Source of the DNA: Oscillospiraceae bacterium
GTDB lineage: Bacteria; Bacillota; Clostridia; Oscillospirales; Oscillospiraceae
Direction: 5' to 3'
Assembly (NCBI GenBank): GCA_017527825.1
Contig: JAFXPO010000038.1
Coordinates: 1-39,545 of the forward strand
DNA length: 39,545 nt
The notes under the pieces were generated by a model that made no database searches, was not told the DNA's origin, and saw nothing but the letters and a program-made list of their open reading frames with translations. Of the stretch, positions 17,745 through 25,836 are shown piece by piece; positions within the stretch are counted from its first letter, which is position 1; every line of letters begins with the position of its first letter. The position numbers were made by a program, and so were the translations under genes.

Positions 17745-18682
17745 TGGGTCCCTTCGGTTATATTGCTTTGATTATCCTGCTCGTACTCATTCTTCTGCTG
17801 GTCGTCAGCAACATTCAGGTGGTGCAGCAGTCCCGCGCCTATGTGGTGGAGCGCCTCGGCGCCTACAGCGCGACGTGGGGCGTGGGTCTCCACCTCAAGA
17901 TTCCGTTCATTGAGCGCGTCGTGAAGAAGGTCTCGCTCAAGGAACAGGTGGCGGACTTCGATCCCCAGCCGGTCATCACCAAGGATAACGTCACCATGCA
18001 GATCGACACGGTGATCTATTTCCAGATCACCGACCCCAAGCTCTATACCTACGGCGTGGAGCACCCGATGAACGCCATCGAGAACCTGACGGCGACCACG
18101 CTGCGCAACATCATCGGCGACATGGAGCTTGACCAGAGCCTCACCTCCCGCGACGTCATCAACGCCAAGATGCGCTCGATCCTCGACGAGGCGACCGACC
18201 CGTGGGGCATCAAGGTCAACCGCGTGGAGCTGAAGAACATTCTGCCTCCCAAGGAAATCCAGAACGCTATGGAGAAGCAGATGAAGGCGGAGCGCGAGCG
18301 CCGCGAGTCCATCCTTCAGGCGGAGGGCACCAAGCAGAGCCAGATCCTCGTTGCCGAGGGCGAGAAGCAGTCCGCGGTGCTCCGCGCCGAAGCCGAGCGC
18401 GAGGCGGCGATCCTGCGCGCCCAGGCGGAACGTCAGGCGGCGATCCTCAAGGCGGAGGGCGAAGCCGAGGCGATCCGCAAGGTGCAGCAGGCGCTGGCGG
18501 ACTCCATCAAGATGCTCAACGAGGCGAACCCCAACGATCAGGTGGTGAAGATCAAGGCGCTGGAGGCGTACGAAAAGGCAGCCGACGGTCAGGCGACGAA
18601 GATCATCATTCCCAGCGAAATCCAGAGCCTCGCCGGTCTCGCGGCGAGCTTCAAGGGTCTGTTGGAAGACGAGAAAAAGTAA
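17744..18682 (+). CDS. SPFH/stomatin/prohibitin (QmcA-like) membrane protein
   Basis: This encodes 312 residues. A single N-terminal membrane segment (residues ~6-24, IALIILLVLILLLVVSNI) is followed by the SPFH domain (VVQQSRAYVVERLGAYSATW; VITKDNVTMQIDTVIYFQI; RNIIGDMELDQSLTSRD). A long Ala/Glu-rich coiled coil (residues ~185-255) is built of repeats such as AEAEREAAILRAQAERQA. Such proteins oligomerise at the membrane and organise microdomains, and their usual partner is NfeD, encoded just upstream with overlapping codons and AAGGAGG for its own start. The pair is a classic NfeD-stomatin operon with an added DNA-binding domain on the NfeD side. Confidence 0.95.
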   Translation: MGPFGYIALIILLVLILLLVVSNIQVVQQSRAYVVERLGAYSATWGVGLHLKIPFIERVVKKVSLKEQVADFDPQPVITKDNVTMQIDTVIYFQITDPKLYTYGVEHPMNAIENLTATTLRNIIGDMELDQSLTSRDVINAKMRSILDEATDPWGIKVNRVELKNILPPKEIQNAMEKQMKAERERRESILQAEGTKQSQILVAEGEKQSAVLRAEAEREAAILRAQAERQAAILKAEGEAEAIRKVQQALADSIKMLNEANPNDQVVKIKALEAYEKAADGQATKIIIPSEIQSLAGLAASFKGLLEDEKK

Positions 18683-18686
18683 ACAG

Positions 18687-18719
18687 AAAAGCGAGCGGTC
18701 GTTTGACCGCTCGCTTTTT
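18687..18719. terminator. Bidirectional terminator between stomatin and flagellin genes
   Basis: AAAAGCGAGCGGTC (18687-18700), loop GTTT, then GACCGCTCGCTTTTT. The A-rich and T-rich flanks let it work on both strands for the two convergent genes. Confidence 0.92.
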
Positions 18720-18724
18720 GTTGT

Positions 18725-19450
18725 TCAGCCGTACAGGAGCTTCATCACGCCCATGGCGTTTTGCCGCGCCTGCGCCATCATAAACAGGGAGGACTGACCG
18801 AGGATTTTTTTCTTCGACAGCTCCATCGCCGCCAGCGCGATGTCAAGGTCGCGAATCTCGCTCTCGGCGTCCTGCGTCTGGATCATGGCGTTCCACAGAC
18901 CGTCCGTGGTGTACTCCGCACGGTTCTGCTGCGCGCCGAAGTCCGCGCGCTGACCGGAGAGGGCGTCGATCGCGCCGCTGAGGGCGTCCATCGCGGCGGA
19001 CGCGCCGTCCTGCGTGCCGATGGAGAGACCGTCGAGGTTCAGATCGCCGCTCAGGAGCGGATTGCCGTTAAAATCCGTGCCCTCAAACACGTTCCCGATC
19101 TGGGAGCGGAGCTGGGAGAACTCCTTTTGCAGCATGCCGCGGTCGGCGTCGGTATAGGTACCGTTGGCAGCCTGCGTGGCAAGCTCGCGCATCCGCCCCA
19201 GCGCGCTGTGCACCGAAGAGAGCGCCCCGTCGCCGGTCTGGGCGGCGCTGATCTCCATTTGCGTGTTCTGGAGCCGTGCCTGATCGGCGGTGATCTGCGT
19301 GCGGAGCTTCTGCGAAATGGCGAGACCCGCCGCGTCGTCCGCGGCGCTGTTGATGCGATAGCCGCTGGAGAGCTGCCGTATGGTCTTGCCCATGCCCTTG
19401 GTGCTGCCCTGATAATTGCGATAGGAGGGCGAACCGATGTTCAGCGCCAT
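18725..19450 (-). CDS. Short flagellin
   Basis: This encodes 241 residues with both conserved flagellin ends. The N-terminal part has LSSGYRINSAADDAAGLAIS and the C-terminal part has SEIRDLDIALAAMELSKKKI followed by LGQSSLFMMAQARQNAMG, the D0/D1 helices. There is almost no variable D2/D3 region, so a filament would be thin and smooth. The first residues (MALNIGSPSYRNYQGSTKGM) differ from the usual MALVVNTN start. No other flagellar or chemotaxis gene lies in the window. The ATG at 19450 has only a loose ribosome site (GGAAAGGG about 11-12 bases upstream). It may be a main or a minor flagellin located away from the flagellar cluster. Confidence 0.92.
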   Translation of the reverse strand: MALNIGSPSYRNYQGSTKGMGKTIRQLSSGYRINSAADDAAGLAISQKLRTQITADQARLQNTQMEISAAQTGDGALSSVHSALGRMRELATQAANGTYTDADRGMLQKEFSQLRSQIGNVFEGTDFNGNPLLSGDLNLDGLSIGTQDGASAAMDALSGAIDALSGQRADFGAQQNRAEYTTDGLWNAMIQTQDAESEIRDLDIALAAMELSKKKILGQSSLFMMAQARQNAMGVMKLLYG

Positions 19451-19484
19451 GACCTACACACCCTTTCCATGATGATTTACCGCC

Positions 19485-19513
19485 ATGCTACCATATTCCG
19501 CCGGGAAATGCAA
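19485..19513 (-). promoter_or_regulatory. Possible flagellin promoter
   Basis: On the minus strand: TTGCAT (19508-19513), 17 bp, TAGCAT (19485-19490) with a TG-extended -10. I see no convincing sigma-28 site. Confidence 0.4.
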
Positions 19514-19518
19514 CCGCG

Positions 19519-20742
19519 CTACACCACCTGAAACAGGTAGAATTTCAGATAATCCGTCTCCGGCACGTTCCAGAGGATCGGATGGTCGGGCGCCTGCTGG
19601 CGCATCTCGATCTGGCGCAGCTCCACCTTGGCGTCCCGCGCCGCGGCGCGGAGCATCCGCTCGAAGCGCTCGGCGGGCATGAAATGGCTGCACGACGCCG
19701 TGGCGAGGTAGCCGCCCCGCGGCAGGAGCCGCATGGCGCGGTGGTTGATCTCCTTGTAGCCGCGCTCAGCGCTGTCCGCCGTCTCGCGGGACTTGGTGAA
19801 CGCCGGGGGATCGAGGATGATGAAGTCGAAGGGCTTCCTGCCCTGTGCCTCCAGCGTCGGCAGCAGGTCGAACACGTCGGCGCAGAGGAATACCATGCGG
19901 TCGTCCAGACCGTTGCGCTCGGCGTTGGCGCGTGCCATGGCGATGGCGCTCTCGGACACGTCCACGGCGGTGACGCCCTCCGCGCCGCCCATGGCGGCGT
20001 TGAGCGCGAAGGAGCCGGTATGGGTGAAGCAGTCCAGCACGCGCCTGCCTCCGGCGAGCTGCGCCACGGCGCGGCGGTTGTATTTCTGGTCGAGGAAGAA
20101 GCCGGTCTTTTGCCCGTTCTCCACGTCCACGCTGTAGTACACGCCGTTCTCGCGGATTTCAGTGATCGGGCTGTCGGGGTGGGGCAGCGCCGCGAACCAG
20201 CCCTTGCCCTGCGGCAGACCCTCGCGCTCGCGGATCACCACGTCGTTGCGCTCGTAGAGACCGGCGACGGTCACGCCGTCCTCGCGCAGCACGTCCGCGA
20301 GCAGCGGGAAGAGCATCCCCTTGACGCGCTCCATGCCCACGGACAGCGTCTGCGCGACCAGCAGATCGCCGAAGCGGTCCACCGTGAGACCGGGGAAGCC
20401 GTCCGCCTCGCCGAAGATCACACGGCAGCAGGACACGTCCGCGCCCATGACCGCCTTGCGGTAGTCCCAGGCGTAGCGGATGCGCCGCCGCCAGAACGCC
20501 TCGTCAAAGACGTCGTTGGCGTTGCGGGAGATGAGCCGCACGCGAATCTTGCTCCGCTCGCTCAAAAAGCCCGTACCGAGGTACTTGCCCTTTTCGCTCA
20601 CCGCGTCCACCAGCGCGCCGTTCTCCGGCGCGCCCTCGACGCCCGCCACGTCGCTTTCGTAAATCCACGGGTGACCGTTGTCCGCCCAGCGCGCGCCCTT
20701 GGCGGTGACGAGGACGCGAGGATAGATTCTCTCAGCTTTCAT
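19519..20742 (-). CDS. Class I SAM-dependent rRNA methyltransferase (RlmI-like, PUA domain)
   Basis: This encodes 407 residues, close to the 396 of E. coli RlmI. The N-terminus is a PUA RNA-binding domain (GHPWIYESDV). A central domain has CRVIFGEADGFPGLTVDRFG and TGFFLDQKYNR, and the C-terminal methylase has VLDCFTHTGSFALNAAMGGA (SAM motif I), and FIILDPPAFTKS as catalytic region. RlmI makes 5-methylcytidine at position 1962 of 23S rRNA; the exact target here is inferred. Its ATG overlaps the stop codon of the DUF2461 gene by four bases (ATGA), so the two are translationally coupled. Confidence 0.92.
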   Translation of the reverse strand: MKAERIYPRVLVTAKGARWADNGHPWIYESDVAGVEGAPENGALVDAVSEKGKYLGTGFLSERSKIRVRLISRNANDVFDEAFWRRRIRYAWDYRKAVMGADVSCCRVIFGEADGFPGLTVDRFGDLLVAQTLSVGMERVKGMLFPLLADVLREDGVTVAGLYERNDVVIREREGLPQGKGWFAALPHPDSPITEIRENGVYYSVDVENGQKTGFFLDQKYNRRAVAQLAGGRRVLDCFTHTGSFALNAAMGGAEGVTAVDVSESAIAMARANAERNGLDDRMVFLCADVFDLLPTLEAQGRKPFDFIILDPPAFTKSRETADSAERGYKEINHRAMRLLPRGGYLATASCSHFMPAERFERMLRAAARDAKVELRQIEMRQQAPDHPILWNVPETDYLKFYLFQVV

Positions 20743-21416
20743 TGCGTTTTCTCCGGCGCCGGATCGCCCGGCAGGGTGTCAAAGTATTGATAAAACGGCA
20801 TCAGGAAGCGGAAGCCCTCCAGAATCTCATCGGCAAGCTCCGGCGTGAACAGCACGCCCTCGCAGTTGTCGTCATAAGATACGCCGATATTCCTGCGGTT
20901 GTACCACGGATTGAGCAGCTTGCCCACGTCCCCCTTGGGGCGCTTGTACTCCTCGCCGTAGAGGGAGAACTTCGAGCGGTTGATGCTCCGCGCCAACTTC
21001 TCCATGGGCTTCGGGTCGCGGTCGATCCGCGCGCGGAGCCTGGCGGCGGTCTCCGGCGACATATCCCAGCAGCCGCAGCCGTAGCTGTAATAGTTGGGCG
21101 CAAGCTCAAAGTAAAACGCCGGATGCCCCAGATGGTCCTCGTGCGGCTTCGCGACGACCAGCCACATGTGGTCCTTGTACGGTCCGCGGCCGTACAGCCG
21201 CCGCGCGTCGCGGTAGATGCGGCTGACGTGCTGCGCGAAGCCCAGCTTCGGGAACGCCGCGTTCATCGCGTCCAGCAGCTGCGCCGAAAGCTCCCGCAGC
21301 GGCTTGTCCACATAGTCCAGATACTCCTGCTTGTGTTCGCCGAACCACTCGCGGTTGTTGTTGAATTTGACCCCCCAGAGGAATTCCACCGCCTTGGGAG
21401 AAAAGCCTTGAAACAT
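20739..21416 (-). CDS. DUF2461 family protein
   Basis: This encodes 225 residues from the ATG at 21416; a weak GAGG lies about 8 bases upstream. Family features are the start FSPKAVEFLWGVKFNNNREW, SRIYRDARRLYGRGPYKDHM, and AFYFELAPNYYSYGCGCWDM. DUF2461 proteins are soluble and their function is not established. It is the first gene of a two-gene minus operon with the RlmI-like methyltransferase, which hints at no specific role. The promoter and the gap terminator lie within 90 bp upstream. Confidence 0.9.
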   Translation of the reverse strand: MFQGFSPKAVEFLWGVKFNNNREWFGEHKQEYLDYVDKPLRELSAQLLDAMNAAFPKLGFAQHVSRIYRDARRLYGRGPYKDHMWLVVAKPHEDHLGHPAFYFELAPNYYSYGCGCWDMSPETAARLRARIDRDPKPMEKLARSINRSKFSLYGEEYKRPKGDVGKLLNPWYNRRNIGVSYDDNCEGVLFTPELADEILEGFRFLMPFYQYFDTLPGDPAPEKTQ

Positions 21417-21450
21417 AGCGCGTAACCTCAATTTGGATTATTTCGGCACA

Positions 21451-21480
21451 ATTATACCGCAACCCACGCGAAAAAAGCAA
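21451..21480 (-). promoter_or_regulatory. Promoter of the DUF2461-methyltransferase operon
   Basis: On the minus strand: -35 TTGCTT (21475-21480), 18 bp, perfect -10 TATAAT (21451-21456). The -35 abuts the gapA terminator hairpin. Confidence 0.7.
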
Positions 21481-21507
21481 GAGCGCGACGAAAAACGTCG
21501 CGCTCTT
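21479..21507 (-). terminator. Terminator of gapA
   Basis: AAGAGCGCGACG (21479-21490), loop of five A, CGTCGCGCTCTT (21496-21507). On the minus strand it is followed by GCTTTTTT, as expected for the end of gapA. Confidence 0.9.
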
Positions 21508-21552
21508 TGTCAAAGACAGGGAGTATTCCCCCCGTCCTTGAAAACTCGGGGA

Positions 21553-22593
<1,041 letters not shown>

Positions 22594-22613
22594 TCATTTA
22601 TGGAATATATCAA

Positions 22614-22626
22614 ACGTATGGTACGT
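22614..22626. promoter_or_regulatory. Small inverted repeat at the gapA start point
   Basis: ACGTA-TGG-TACGT is a perfect 5-bp-arm inverted repeat lying at the predicted +1 of gapA, a position suited to a repressor site. The arms are short, so chance is possible. Confidence 0.3.
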
Positions 22627-22631
22627 CCGAT

Positions 22632-22659
22632 ATTATATCCTTTTTTTTCCGGATTGCAA
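22632..22659 (-). promoter_or_regulatory. Strong sigma-A promoter of gapA
   Basis: On the minus strand: -35 TTGCAA (22654-22659), 16-bp A-rich spacer, perfect -10 TATAAT (22632-22637). The leader is about 50 bases. Confidence 0.85.
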
Positions 22660-22683
22660 GCGGTTTTTTGAAAATCCGGGGAT

Positions 22684-22713
22684 GTCGACAAAATTCTTGT
22701 GTTTTCGACAAAA
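22684..22713. promoter_or_regulatory. Tandem Spo0A-box-like sites
   Basis: TCGACAAAA occurs at 22685 and again at 22705, 20 bp apart. On the minus strand the second reads TTTTGTCGAA, an exact match to the Spo0A box core TGTCGAA as I know it from Bacillus, and the first reads TTTTGTCGAC with one mismatch. They lie upstream of the gapA promoter and overlap the kinase promoter. Confidence 0.5.
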
Positions 22714-22725
22714 CTTTGCTATCCT
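22697..22725 (+). promoter_or_regulatory. Probable promoter of the kinase-mnmA operon
   Basis: TTGTGT (22697-22702), 17 bp, TATCCT (22720-22725). Both hexamers are imperfect, and the Spo0A-like boxes flank and overlap the -35. Confidence 0.5.
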
Positions 22726-22784
22726 TACCCTGTGATTTCCATGTTGGAACGAGGCGAAACGCACAAACTACAGGGGTTATGACG

Positions 22785-23609
22785 ATGAGAGAGTATACAG
22801 AAGAAGAACTGCGGCTGCTGACCGAGGTGCTGCCCAACGTCGCGCAGGAGCTGCGCGGCGCCATGGCGAATGTCTACACCGCGGCAAGCCTTCTCGCGCC
22901 CATGGAGGCGCGCGAGAAGGACGAGAGCATCGACCGCAACGCCGCGATCTTTGCCCAGAGCTATTTCAGAATGTACCGCGTCATCGGCAACCTGAGCGAC
23001 GCGGCGGAGCTTGCCGAGACGGGCAGGTACACCCTGAGCAACGACGACATCGTCGGGGTCGTGCGCGAGGTGTGCGAGAAGGCGGAGGCGCTGTTCGAGG
23101 CGGAGGGCGTGACGCTGACCTTCCAGAGCGACAAGCCGGGGCAGGTCATCGCCATGGACGCCGAACGCGTCGAGCGGCTGCTGCTCAACCTGCTGTCCAA
23201 CGCGCTCAAGTTCACGCCCAGGGGCGGCAGCGTCGCCGTGCGCGTGCGCGTGACACCGCAGCGGGTGTATCTGTCCGTGTCGGACACGGGGCGCGGCATC
23301 GCGCCGGACAGGCTGGAGCACGTCTTTGACCGTTTTCTGGAGACGGACGTCATGGCTCCGCCGCCTCACGGCGTCGGGCTGGGTCTTGCCATTTGCCGCC
23401 GCATCGCGCAAGGGCACGGCGGCAGCATCGTGGCGCAGTCGGAGGAGGGCAAGGGCGCGACCTTCACCGTGGCGCTGCCCAACGAGCGCGTGTCCGGCGC
23501 AAGACTGCGCCAGCCGAAGATCGCCTACAGCGGCGGCTTCAACCGCACGCTGCTGGAGCTGTCGGACGCGCTGAGCGCTTCGGCGTTCACCTGTCGGTTT
23601 ATGGATTGA
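22785..23609 (+). CDS. Soluble histidine kinase-like protein lacking the phosphoacceptor His
   Basis: This encodes 274 residues from the ATG at 22785, eight bases after AGGGG; an ATG at 22779 is too close to that site. The C-terminal ATPase domain is intact: N box NLLSNALKFTP, G1 box DTGRGI, and G2 box GVGLGLAI. The N-terminal helix aligns with a HisKA H box, but where kinases have SHELRTPL this protein has AQELRGAM, so the phosphorylated His is Gln21 (codon CAG at 22845). No sensor, membrane or receiver domain is present. A ~45-residue tail follows the ATPase domain. It is co-directional with mnmA, 11 bp upstream of it. It may be a pseudokinase that modulates another kinase, or it may use another His; no response regulator is nearby. 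Confidence 0.82.
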   Translation: MREYTEEELRLLTEVLPNVAQELRGAMANVYTAASLLAPMEAREKDESIDRNAAIFAQSYFRMYRVIGNLSDAAELAETGRYTLSNDDIVGVVREVCEKAEALFEAEGVTLTFQSDKPGQVIAMDAERVERLLLNLLSNALKFTPRGGSVAVRVRVTPQRVYLSVSDTGRGIAPDRLEHVFDRFLETDVMAPPPHGVGLGLAICRRIAQGHGGSIVAQSEEGKGATFTVALPNERVSGARLRQPKIAYSGGFNRTLLELSDALSASAFTCRFMD

Positions 23610-23620
23610 GGGCGGGACCT

Positions 23621-24673
23621 ATGGCAAAAAGAGTATTGATCGCCATGAGCGGCGGCGTGGATTCCAGCGCCGCCGCGCTTTTGCTCAAACGGCAGGGCTA
23701 TGACTGCGCCGGCGCGATGATGAAGCTGTACAGCGGCGAGACGGCGGAGGGCGGCTGCTGCTCCGCTGACGACGCCGAGGACGCCCGCAGCGTCGCCTGC
23801 CGCCTCGGCATGGACTTCTATGTGTTCAACGAGACGGAGCGCTTCGCGCGAGACGTGATGGATCGCTTCGTCGCGGAGTATTGCGCGGGACGCACGCCCA
23901 ACCCCTGCATCGACTGCAACCGCTGTCTCAAGTTCGGCGCGTTCCTCGACCGGGCGCTGACGCTGGGGTATGATTACATCGCCACGGGGCACTATGCCCG
24001 CGTGAGCTTTGCGGACGGGCGTTACCATCTCCTGCGGGGCAGAGACCGGAGCAAGGACCAGAGCTATGTGCTCTATCAGCTCACGCAGGAGCAGCTCGCC
24101 CACCTGCTGCTGCCCGTGGGCGAGTACGACAAGCCGACCATCCGCGCGACGGCGGCGGAGGCGGGACTCATCAACGCCGAAAAGCCGGACTCACAGGACA
24201 TCTGCTTTGTGCCGGATGGAGATTATGTAAACTTCTTGCGGTGCTATGGGCAGGTAACGCTGACCGAGGGCGACTTCGTGGACAAAAGCGGCGCTGTGCT
24301 GGGACGGCACAAGGGGCTGGTTGCCTACACCACGGGTCAGCGCAAGGGGCTGGGCGTGAGCGCGGGAGAGCGGCGGTATGTGATCTCCAAGGACGCGAAA
24401 ACCAACACGGTGCTGCTCGGCGACGACGCGGACCTGTTTTCAACGGCGCTGACGGCGACGCGCCTCAACTGGATCGAGCCGGAGCCTGTCGCGCCCATCC
24501 GCGTGACCGCCAAGACCCGTTACAGCCAGCGAGAGGCGGCGGCGACGGTGACGCCCCGCGGGGACGGTGCGGCGCGGGTGGACTTTGACGAGCCGCAGCG
24601 GGCGATCACCGCAGGACAGGCGGTGGTGTTCTACGACGGCGAGCGCGTGATCGGCGGGGGGACGATCGAATAG
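23621..24673 (+). CDS. mnmA: tRNA-specific 2-thiouridylase MnmA
   Basis: This encodes 350 residues. It activates the wobble uridine (U34) of Lys, Glu and Gln tRNAs with ATP and inserts sulfur delivered by a sulfur carrier. The PP-loop MSGGVDSSAAALLL is at the N-terminus, PNPCIDCN holds the first catalytic Cys, GHYAR is a tRNA/ATP-site segment, SQDICFVPDGDY holds the second Cys, and a C-terminal beta-barrel follows HKGLVAYTTGQRKGLGVS. The ATG at 23621 has GAGGGCGGG upstream. It is 11 bp from the pseudokinase gene and is probably co-transcribed. No cysteine desulfurase gene adjoins it. Confidence 0.97.
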   Translation: MAKRVLIAMSGGVDSSAAALLLKRQGYDCAGAMMKLYSGETAEGGCCSADDAEDARSVACRLGMDFYVFNETERFARDVMDRFVAEYCAGRTPNPCIDCNRCLKFGAFLDRALTLGYDYIATGHYARVSFADGRYHLLRGRDRSKDQSYVLYQLTQEQLAHLLLPVGEYDKPTIRATAAEAGLINAEKPDSQDICFVPDGDYVNFLRCYGQVTLTEGDFVDKSGAVLGRHKGLVAYTTGQRKGLGVSAGERRYVISKDAKTNTVLLGDDADLFSTALTATRLNWIEPEPVAPIRVTAKTRYSQREAAATVTPRGDGAARVDFDEPQRAITAGQAVVFYDGERVIGGGTIE

Positions 24674-24702
24674 GCGCGGCTTTTCTTTTAGCTTTTCTTT
24701 TC

Positions 24703-24732
24703 TGTATCTGTATATGTATTTGTATTTGTTAT
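24703..24732. repeat. Six-bp tandem repeat TGTATN
   Basis: TGTATC, TGTATA, TGTATT, TGTATT and the degenerate TGTTAT follow in strict 6-bp register between mnmA and the racemase-like gene. A CTTTT-rich tract (24680-24701) precedes them. The role is unknown. Confidence 0.7.
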
Positions 24733-24742
24733 TGTGTCGCGA

Positions 24743-24770
24743 GAATTTCCGTGGAATTTCCGCGGATTTT
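24743..24770. repeat. 11-bp tandem direct repeat upstream of promoter
   Basis: GAATTTCCGTG (24743-24753) and GAATTTCCGCG (24754-24764), then a partial third unit GATTTTC. The one-turn period and the position 20 bp before the -35 suit an activator or repressor site. Confidence 0.55.
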
Positions 24771-24784
24771 CTTTGGAAAAAAGC

Positions 24785-24813
24785 GAGACAACAGACAAAA
24801 AGTGTGCTATACT
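24785..24813 (+). promoter_or_regulatory. Promoter of the racemase/epimerase-like gene
   Basis: -35 GAGACA (24785-24790), 17 bp, -10 TATACT (24808-24813). The -10 region TATACTGATAAAAA is the same as that of rsmI at 30351. Confidence 0.65.
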
Positions 24814-24843
24814 GATAAAAATTTTGAAGGAGGCGCATGACCC

Positions 24844-25641
24844 ATGAAATACCATGTTGTCCGCGCGAACCCCGCGGGAAATATCACGCTGTATGTGCTC
24901 GATCCGGTGGCGAAGGCTGACCGCCCCGCCGTCGCGTCGAAGCTGATGGAGATTGAGAGCTTTGCCGCCGAGCAGGTGGGCTTCGCCTGCGACGTGAACG
25001 AGGGCTACGACGGCCACATGGAGATGGCGGGCGGCGAGTTCTGCGGCAACGCCAGCCGCGCCTACGGCATGCTGACGGCGCATCAGCGCGGTCTGACCGG
25101 CAAGCAGCATTTGACGCTGGAGGTCAGCGGCAGCGACCGGCCGGTGGCGGTCGATCTGGATGTGGAGGCGGGCACTGCCCGCGCCGCGATGCCCCTGCCC
25201 CGCGTGGCGGGCAAGGCGAGCGTCGACGGCGTGGAGGGCACGCTGGTAGACTTGGGCGGCATCGTCCACTACGTCACCCACCGTCAGCCCGACGCGGCGG
25301 TGATGGACAAGGCGGAGCCGATCATCAACGCGCCCCGCGAGCAGGGCGGCTTCGCGGGCGTGGAGGCTTACGGCGTCATCTTCCTGCACGACGGGCGCAT
25401 GACCCCGCTGGTCAAGGTACCTGCCGCGGGTACGCTGGTCTGGGAGGGCAGCTGCGGCAGCGGCTCTCTGGCGGCGGCAGCGGCGGAGAGCGCCGGGCAG
25501 ACCGACGGCGTCTTTGAGCGCGATTACGTCCAGCCCGCCGGCACGGTACGCGCCACGGTGGAGCGCCGCGACGGCGCGGTCACGGCGGCGTACATCGGCG
25601 GCAGCGTCACGCTGGACGAGCCGGTGGAGGTCGAGCTGTAA
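24844..25641 (+). CDS. DapF-fold amino-acid racemase/epimerase-like protein
   Basis: This encodes 265 residues. It has the two-Cys plan of PLP-independent racemases of the diaminopimelate epimerase fold: MAGGEFCGNASRAYG carries the first Cys in a CGN motif, and WEGSCGSGSLAAAAA carries the second. The wording of both motifs is closer, as I recall it, to the CntK histidine racemase branch than to true DapF (which has MCGNG and ACGTGA). The ATG at 24844 has AGGAGG ten bases upstream. It is monocistronic, with a promoter and a terminator. No opine synthase, nicotianamine synthase-like gene or metal transporter is adjacent, so a metallophore role is not supported. The substrate is unknown. Confidence 0.85.
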   Translation: MKYHVVRANPAGNITLYVLDPVAKADRPAVASKLMEIESFAAEQVGFACDVNEGYDGHMEMAGGEFCGNASRAYGMLTAHQRGLTGKQHLTLEVSGSDRPVAVDLDVEAGTARAAMPLPRVAGKASVDGVEGTLVDLGGIVHYVTHRQPDAAVMDKAEPIINAPREQGGFAGVEAYGVIFLHDGRMTPLVKVPAAGTLVWEGSCGSGSLAAAAAESAGQTDGVFERDYVQPAGTVRATVERRDGAVTAAYIGGSVTLDEPVEVEL

Positions 25642-25654
25642 CGAGACGTGCAGG

Positions 25655-25684
25655 CAGGGACGGCACAGCCGCCCCTGTTTTTTT
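25655..25684 (+). terminator. Terminator after the racemase-like gene
   Basis: CAGGGACGGC (25655-25664), loop ACA, GCCGCCCCTG (25668-25677) with one mismatch, then seven T. Confidence 0.9.
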
Positions 25685-25771
25685 GCGCCGCGACCCCGCT
25701 TTTTGCCCTGCGCGGCTCGAATACATGAGTAGAAACGAAAAGGGAGAGCGCCATGGAAGCGAACGCCGCGC

Positions 25772-25800
25772 TTGCGGTTTCCCCGGAAAACTGCTATGAT
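25772..25800 (+). promoter_or_regulatory. Sigma-A-like promoter of sigI
   Basis: TTGCGG (25772-25777), 17 bp, TATGAT (25795-25800). The start point near 25807 would be 30 bases before the GTG at 25837. Confidence 0.6.
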
Positions 25801-25836
25801 ATCATAAAATATTGCAGGCACAAAGGGGAAACCGCC

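Noticed and set aside
24844..25641. Annotation as diaminopimelate epimerase dapF
   Set aside because: The Cys motifs differ from true DapF and no lysine-pathway gene adjoins; I use a fold-level name.
25753..25836. Extra 28 N-terminal residues of SigI from the ATG at 25753
   Set aside because: They do not resemble the family and overlie a promoter-like sequence; kept only as an alternative.
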